Origin: Croceibacterium xixiisoli
GTDB taxonomy: Bacteria; Pseudomonadota; Alphaproteobacteria; Sphingomonadales; Sphingomonadaceae
Assembly (NCBI RefSeq): GCF_009827305.1
Contig: NZ_WTYJ01000003.1
Coordinates: 248,001 to 312,000, forward strand
Direction of reading: 5' to 3'
Length of the DNA: 64,000 bases
How positions within the stretch are numbered: position 1 is the stretch's first letter; each line of letters starts with the position of its first letter. The position numbers and the translations under genes are program-made. This document shows, in pieces, positions 60,339 to 64,000 of this stretch. A model generated the notes under the pieces. The model was not told where the DNA came from. It saw nothing but the letters and a program-made list of their open reading frames with translations, and searched no databases.

Positions 60339-61393
60339 TCGGGGATGAGCGGGCAGTGCGGGCGGCGCTGGGCGCGCCATGGCTGATCGGCGGCGCCATG
60401 CTGCTGCTCTGCCTTGCCGCGCTGGTGTCCAGCACAATGGGTGTCACCCAGATCGGGCTCGGCGATGCCATGCTCGCGCTGATATCGCCGCTGCTGCCCG
60501 CGCGCTGGAACGCGGGGCTTTCCGCGCAGGATATTGCGATCCTCACCACGCTGCGCCTGCCGCGCACGCTGATGGCGATCATCGCCGGCGCCGGGCTCGC
60601 GATTGCCGGGGTGGCGATGCAGGGCATCACCCGCAATGTGCTGGTCAGCCCCTATACGATCGGCATTTCCCCGGCGGCCAGCTTCGGCGCCTCGCTGGCG
60701 ATGCTGTCGGGCGGTTATTATGGCGGCGCCAGCCATGTGCTGGTGGTCGGCTCGGCCTTTCTGTCGGCCATCCTCTGTGCCGTGTTCGTGCTCGGGCTGG
60801 CGGCCATGCGCGGCATCAGCGGCAATGTGCTGGTGCTGGCGGGCGTCGGCCTGTCCTATCTGTTCGGCGCGCTGACCGAAACGCTGCAATTCATCGCCAC
60901 CGAACAGCAATTGGCGATGATCGTTCATTGGGCCTTCGGATCGGTCAATGGCGCCACCTGGGATGGCGTGAACACCACCGCCGCCGTGCTGGCGGTCATC
61001 TTCCCGCTGCTGCTGGCGCAGGCCTGGGCGCTCAATGCCTTTGCCGCCGGGGGTGATGAGGTTGCCGCATCGCTCGGCTTTCCCGTGGCCCGCACGCGGA
61101 TCGTGGTGACCATCGGCTCTGTACTGATGACGGCAGCCATCGTCAGCTATGTCGGGGTCATCGGTTTCGTCGGGCTGATCGCGCCGCATGTCGGGCGCAT
61201 GCTGATCGGCGGCGATCACCGGCTGCTGCTGCCCTTTTCCGCCATTCTCGGCGGCTTGCTGCTGCTCTGTGCCGATCTGGCCGGGCGGCTGTTGTTCGCC
61301 CCGATCACGGTACCGGTGGGGATCGTGGTCGCTTACATCGGCGTGCCGCTGTTCCTGCATCTGCTGCTCAGCCGCAGGGGGCGCAGCGGATGA
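60335..61393 (+). CDS. FecCD/BtuC-family ABC permease
   Basis: A 352-residue permease for iron chelates or cobalamin with about ten membrane helices. Family features: RLPRTLMAIIAGAGLAIAGVAMQ (core RTLMAIIAGAGLAIAGV), NVLVSPYTIGISPAASFGA and the ATPase-contact loop in GVIGFVGLIAPHVGRML. The start is probably TTG 60335, overlapping the preceding stop. It needs an intact binding protein, whose gene appears frameshifted. Confidence 0.9.
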   Translation: MIGDERAVRAALGAPWLIGGAMLLLCLAALVSSTMGVTQIGLGDAMLALISPLLPARWNAGLSAQDIAILTTLRLPRTLMAIIAGAGLAIAGVAMQGITRNVLVSPYTIGISPAASFGASLAMLSGGYYGGASHVLVVGSAFLSAILCAVFVLGLAAMRGISGNVLVLAGVGLSYLFGALTETLQFIATEQQLAMIVHWAFGSVNGATWDGVNTTAAVLAVIFPLLLAQAWALNAFAAGGDEVAASLGFPVARTRIVVTIGSVLMTAAIVSYVGVIGFVGLIAPHVGRMLIGGDHRLLLPFSAILGGLLLLCADLAGRLLFAPITVPVGIVVAYIGVPLFLHLLLSRRGRSG

Positions 61394-62154
61394 CCCTGGC
61401 GGCCCATGACCTGACCCTGCAGCGCGGCCATCGCCTGCTGCTGGACGCTGTGGACCTGGTGCTGGCACCGGGCGAACTGGTCTGTTTGCTGGGCCCCAAT
61501 GGCGCGGGCAAGAGCACGCTGATCCGCTGCCTTGACGGGATCTGGAAACCAGGCGCGGGGTCGATCCATATCGACGGTACACCGCTCAGCCGGATCGGCC
61601 GGGAAGAGCTGGCTCGCACCATCGCCTATGTCCCGCAACAGAGCGGCGAAACACTTGGCCTCAGCGTGGCGGAGATGGTCACGCTCGGCCGGGCAGCCCA
61701 TCGCCATCGGGAAAACGGGGCGCAGCGGCGCGAAATGGTGCATCAGGTGCTGGCCCGCTTCAACTTGCAGGCTATGGCCCAGCGTCCGTTCGATGCCTTG
61801 AGCGGCGGGGAACGGCAACGCGTGCTGATCGCGCGCGCCGTGGCGCAGGATGCCCGCTACATGCTGCTGGACGAACCCACCAGCGCGCTGGATCTGCGCC
61901 ACCAGCTCGAAACCCTGCGCACGGTACGCAGGCTGGTGGATGAAAACGGCATCGGCGCGCTGACGGCGATTCATGATCTCAGCGCTGCTGCCCGTTTTGC
62001 CGATCGTGTCGCTTTGCTCGATCAGGGGCGGCTGGTCGCCGTGGGCAGATGGCAGGATGTGCTGACGCCAGCACGGCTGGCGGCGGTGTTCGGGGTGCAG
62101 GCGCATGTCGGGGTGGTCGAAGGCCTGCCCTATATTCTCCCGGCGGACAGTTGA
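61390..62154 (+). CDS. ABC ATP-binding protein (FecE/BtuD-like)
   Basis: A 254-residue ATPase: Walker A GPNGAGKST, Q-loop in YVPQQSGE, signature LSGGERQR, Walker B MLLDEPTSALD and switch His in AIHDLSAA. It overlaps the permease gene by four bases and completes the importer. Substrate (siderophore, heme or cobalamin) cannot be fixed from the ATPase; the following CbiX-like gene points to a tetrapyrrole or cobalt theme. Confidence 0.92.
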   Translation: MTLAAHDLTLQRGHRLLLDAVDLVLAPGELVCLLGPNGAGKSTLIRCLDGIWKPGAGSIHIDGTPLSRIGREELARTIAYVPQQSGETLGLSVAEMVTLGRAAHRHRENGAQRREMVHQVLARFNLQAMAQRPFDALSGGERQRVLIARAVAQDARYMLLDEPTSALDLRHQLETLRTVRRLVDENGIGALTAIHDLSAAARFADRVALLDQGRLVAVGRWQDVLTPARLAAVFGVQAHVGVVEGLPYILPADS

Positions 62155-62164
62155 GGGCACGCCC

Positions 62165-62281
62165 ATGAACGACATGGTGCATGGGCAATGGGCCGATCAG
62201 CCGGCAAAGAGGGGGCAGGGCGATGCCCCGTCGGTGATCCTGCTCGGCCGGTCGGCGATCGCGGCCGTACCGATCCAGTAA
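62165..62281 (+). pseudogene. N-terminal fragment of the CbiX/ferredoxin-like gene, ended by an in-frame TAA
   Basis: From ATG 62165 the frame runs 38 codons, including APSVILLGRSAIAAVPIQ, which resembles the first beta strand of a CbiX domain, and stops at TAA 62279-62281. The next codon is the ATG of the downstream ORF in the same frame. In CbiX proteins this strand carries a catalytic His (LVGHGSRDP type), and here it reads LLGRSA, without that His. So the stop lies within what looks like one coding unit. Confidence 0.6.
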
Positions 62282-62893
62282 ATGGAGGCGCTGGCCGCCC
62301 TGCTGGCCATGCGGGGCGGGCTGGCATCGGTCCGCATCGCCTTTTCCGAACAGGGCAAGCCGGCACTGCGCGAAGAATTGCTGCGGACCATCGATGAAGG
62401 GGCGACATCGATCGTCATCCTGCCGGTGATGCTGCCGGTCGAACCTAGCCATCATGCCTGGCTGATGAAGGCGATTTCCCGCTGGGAACGCGAAGACGGG
62501 CGTATCTGGCCGGACATCCGCATCGCCCCCTTGCTCAGCGAACTCCCGGCCATGGCCGCACTGCTGGGCAGCGCGCTGGATCGCGCGATGGGGGATGCGC
62601 CAATGGGCCGCGTGGCGGAAAAGCCGCGCGAAGGATCGATCGTTCCGGCGCAGCAGCGGCGCGTGCTGGTCTGCCATGGCGGCCCCTGCACGGCGGCGGG
62701 CGCGGCACTGGTGTGCCTCGGTCCCTGCAATCTGGCCCCGGTAGTGCAGGTCTGCCCGGAAAACACCTATTATGGCGGGGTCGATGAAGCGGCGGTGGAT
62801 GCCATCATCCGCGATCACATCCTGCAGGGTATGGTGGCGCGTGATTACGCCTATCCCGCCGATGGCCGCAAACAGGTGTTGCGCAAAAGCTGA
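62282..62893 (+). CDS. CbiX-like / [2Fe-2S] ferredoxin-like fusion protein
   Basis: A 203-residue ORF. The first part (EALAALLAMRGGLASVRIAF, then TSIVILPVMLPVEPSHHAWL) resembles the CbiX/SirB chelatase fold minus its first strand. The second part is a thioredoxin-like [2Fe-2S] domain with cysteines in VCHGGPC, VCLGPC and VCPENTYYGGV. Related proteins occur beside cobalamin/heme uptake genes in alphaproteobacteria and are assumed to act in cobalt or tetrapyrrole metabolism. The ORF may start at its own ATG directly after the TAA (reinitiation), or the full gene is interrupted. Confidence 0.75.
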   Translation: MEALAALLAMRGGLASVRIAFSEQGKPALREELLRTIDEGATSIVILPVMLPVEPSHHAWLMKAISRWEREDGRIWPDIRIAPLLSELPAMAALLGSALDRAMGDAPMGRVAEKPREGSIVPAQQRRVLVCHGGPCTAAGAALVCLGPCNLAPVVQVCPENTYYGGVDEAAVDAIIRDHILQGMVARDYAYPADGRKQVLRKS

Positions 62894-62954
62894 CCCTCCC
62901 TACCGACGCTGCTTTGTCCGTTCAGGCGGCAGGGGCTGGCCGGCGAGGTAACAC

Positions 62955-63788
62955 ATGCCGTCCCGCCGCTCTGGCACCGAAAGCCGGTCTGTCGCATTAG
63001 AAGAAGAATCGAAGGACCCGGGAACAGCTGTGCCTGAACAGGAACTGCAAGGATTTGGCGCCCGCAGACGGCCCCGTTGGGGTGCGCTGCTGCTGGTCGG
63101 TCTGTTCCATGTGGCCGCATTGGTGGGGCTGGTGCGCGCCTTTGCTCCGGATTTGGGCACGCAGGTGATGGAACGGGCCGGCGCTCTTGTCACCGTGGTG
63201 GTGCGTACGCGGGATGAACCACCCCCGCCAGCAGCGCCCGCGCCGGACCCGCAATCTGTGCCGGATGAAGGCGCTGCCGCTCCCGAAGCTGCAGCAGCCA
63301 CCCCGAAAGAAGTGACCGTCCCTGAGGTGCGAACACCTTTGGCCTCGCCCAGCCCGGCACCGCGCGCCTCGGCCACCGGCGATGAAAACAGCGCCGGGGC
63401 AGGGGAAAGTGGCGATGGCACCGGGGCCGGGGCCGGGGGCGAGGGTGACGGGCTGGGCAGCGGGCGCGGTGGTGGCGGCCGTGGCGGGATCATGGTGACC
63501 AGGCCGGAAAAAATCGCCGGCGACATCAATGCCGAAAGCGATTTCGCCACGCCCCCGGGCGGGCGGCAGATCCGCTGGGGCCAGCGTGTGGTGGTGCATA
63601 TGACCGTGGGTGTGGATGGCCGTGCCAGCAATTGTCGGATTGTCGAACCCAGTCCCGATCCGACCGCCGATCAGCGGGTCTGCGATCTGGCGGAAGAACG
63701 GTTCCGTTTTCGCCCCGCGCGCGACGGCAACGGTGATCCTGTCCCGGCTATCTATGGCTGGCAGCAGTGGTGGCGCCCGCGTGGCTGA
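62955..63788 (+). CDS. TonB-family energy transducer
   Basis: A 277-residue protein. A 45-residue cytoplasmic start is followed by one membrane helix (WGALLLVGLFHVAALVGLV, core LLLVGLFHVAALVGL), a long Pro/Ala and Gly-rich periplasmic linker (PPPPAAPAPDP, then GAGAGGEGDG), and a C-terminal TonB domain (VVVHMTVGVDGRASNCRIVE, core MTVGVDGRASNCRI). It would energise outer-membrane receptors using ExbBD, which are not in the window. A short Cys pair (NCR, VCD) in the C-domain may form a disulfide. Confidence 0.85.
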   Translation: MPSRRSGTESRSVALEEESKDPGTAVPEQELQGFGARRRPRWGALLLVGLFHVAALVGLVRAFAPDLGTQVMERAGALVTVVVRTRDEPPPPAAPAPDPQSVPDEGAAAPEAAAATPKEVTVPEVRTPLASPSPAPRASATGDENSAGAGESGDGTGAGAGGEGDGLGSGRGGGGRGGIMVTRPEKIAGDINAESDFATPPGGRQIRWGQRVVVHMTVGVDGRASNCRIVEPSPDPTADQRVCDLAEERFRFRPARDGNGDPVPAIYGWQQWWRPRG

Positions 63789-63901
63789 ATTTCGGACTTA
63801 TTTGTCCCCGATCTGTCTCAGTCGGTGTGGTTTTCCGTGATTCCGCGCTTACCGTTACAATTGCCGTTGCGTCCGGGCGGCAGGTGGGTGAAAGGGCGGA
63901 T

Positions 63902-64000
63902 ATGACGGCGATTCACCCGGTAGTCCTGTGTGGTGGCAGCGGAACGCGGCTTTGGCCGCGCAGTCGCAAGACCATGCCCAAGCCCTTCCTGCCCCTGGTG
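63902..64000 (+). CDS. Mannose-1-phosphate guanylyltransferase (5' end only)
   Basis: The first 33 codons end at the window edge. They give HPVVLCGGSGTRLWPRSRK and PKPFLPLV, the nucleotide-binding signature of GDP-mannose pyrophosphorylase (ManC/XanB/AlgA) enzymes, which make GDP-mannose for exopolysaccharide. Whether it is the bifunctional form with phosphomannose isomerase cannot be seen. Confidence 0.87.
   Translation, partial: MTAIHPVVLCGGSGTRLWPRSRKTMPKPFLPLV

Overview
The window reads as chromosomal DNA from a high-GC alphaproteobacterium of the sphingomonad group, most likely Novosphingobium or a close relative. The evidence is its gene content: a lignostilbene dioxygenase whose iron ligands and substrate-contact residues sit at the positions I recall for Novosphingobium NOV1, a LigW-type 5-carboxyvanillate decarboxylase, a glutathione-dependent formaldehyde pathway, many TonB-dependent transport genes and short overlapping gene junctions. 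I see no phage, insertion sequence, CRISPR array or rRNA. One tRNA (Lys, UUU) is present.

Left third (1-23.4 kb), catabolism of lignin-type aromatics. A leftward operon (frmA, VOC protein, fghA, fdsG, fdsB) takes formaldehyde to formate to CO2, as expected in a cell that removes O-methyl groups from vanillate-type compounds. Next come a marR-AAHS transporter operon divergent from a NOV1-like dioxygenase and a HAD phosphatase. Then follow a GMC alcohol oxidase divergent from a DUF3237 protein, a benzoylformate-decarboxylase-like enzyme with an MFS transporter, and an ALDH / VAO-type flavoenzyme / LigW-like decarboxylase / NmrA reductase run. A third MFS transporter faces two tandem SnoaL-like proteins and an SDR. 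GMC oxidase, DUF3237 decarboxylase, stilbene dioxygenase, ALDH and LigW are together the enzyme types of phenylcoumaran (dehydrodiconiferyl alcohol) breakdown as I recall it from Sphingobium SYK-6.

Middle (23.4-42.4 kb), mostly housekeeping: GST, MsrB, a class A penicillin-binding protein, a Do/HtrA protease, HflK-HflC, Mrp/ApbC, an orphan isoquinoline-oxidoreductase-type molybdoenzyme, ferrochelatase, a TonB-dependent receptor, a tiny DUF1674 gene, RsmB, MsrA, an exported methyltransferase-like protein, N-carbamoylputrescine amidase, FolK and tRNA-Lys.

Right third (42.5-64 kb), metal and ion transport. A lone ECF sigma factor is followed by a TonB-dependent receptor divergent from a peptide/nickel-type ABC importer (binding protein, two permeases, fused double ATPase), a PepSY membrane protein, a histidine-rich exported protein and a HupE/UreJ protein. 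This looks like a self-contained metallophore or metal-complex uptake module. A complete Mrp Na+/H+ antiporter operon follows (fused mrpAB, then C, D, E, F, G). Then comes a FecBCD/BtuFCD-like operon with a CbiX/ferredoxin-like gene, a TonB gene and the start of a mannose-1-phosphate guanylyltransferase. The Btu-like operon carries two apparent lesions: a +1 frameshift in a G6 run of the binding-protein gene, and an in-frame TAA in the CbiX-like gene. A 22-base element plus an equally spaced TCTA[T/G]CGC box is shared by the hupE and Btu-like upstream regions and may be a common promoter.
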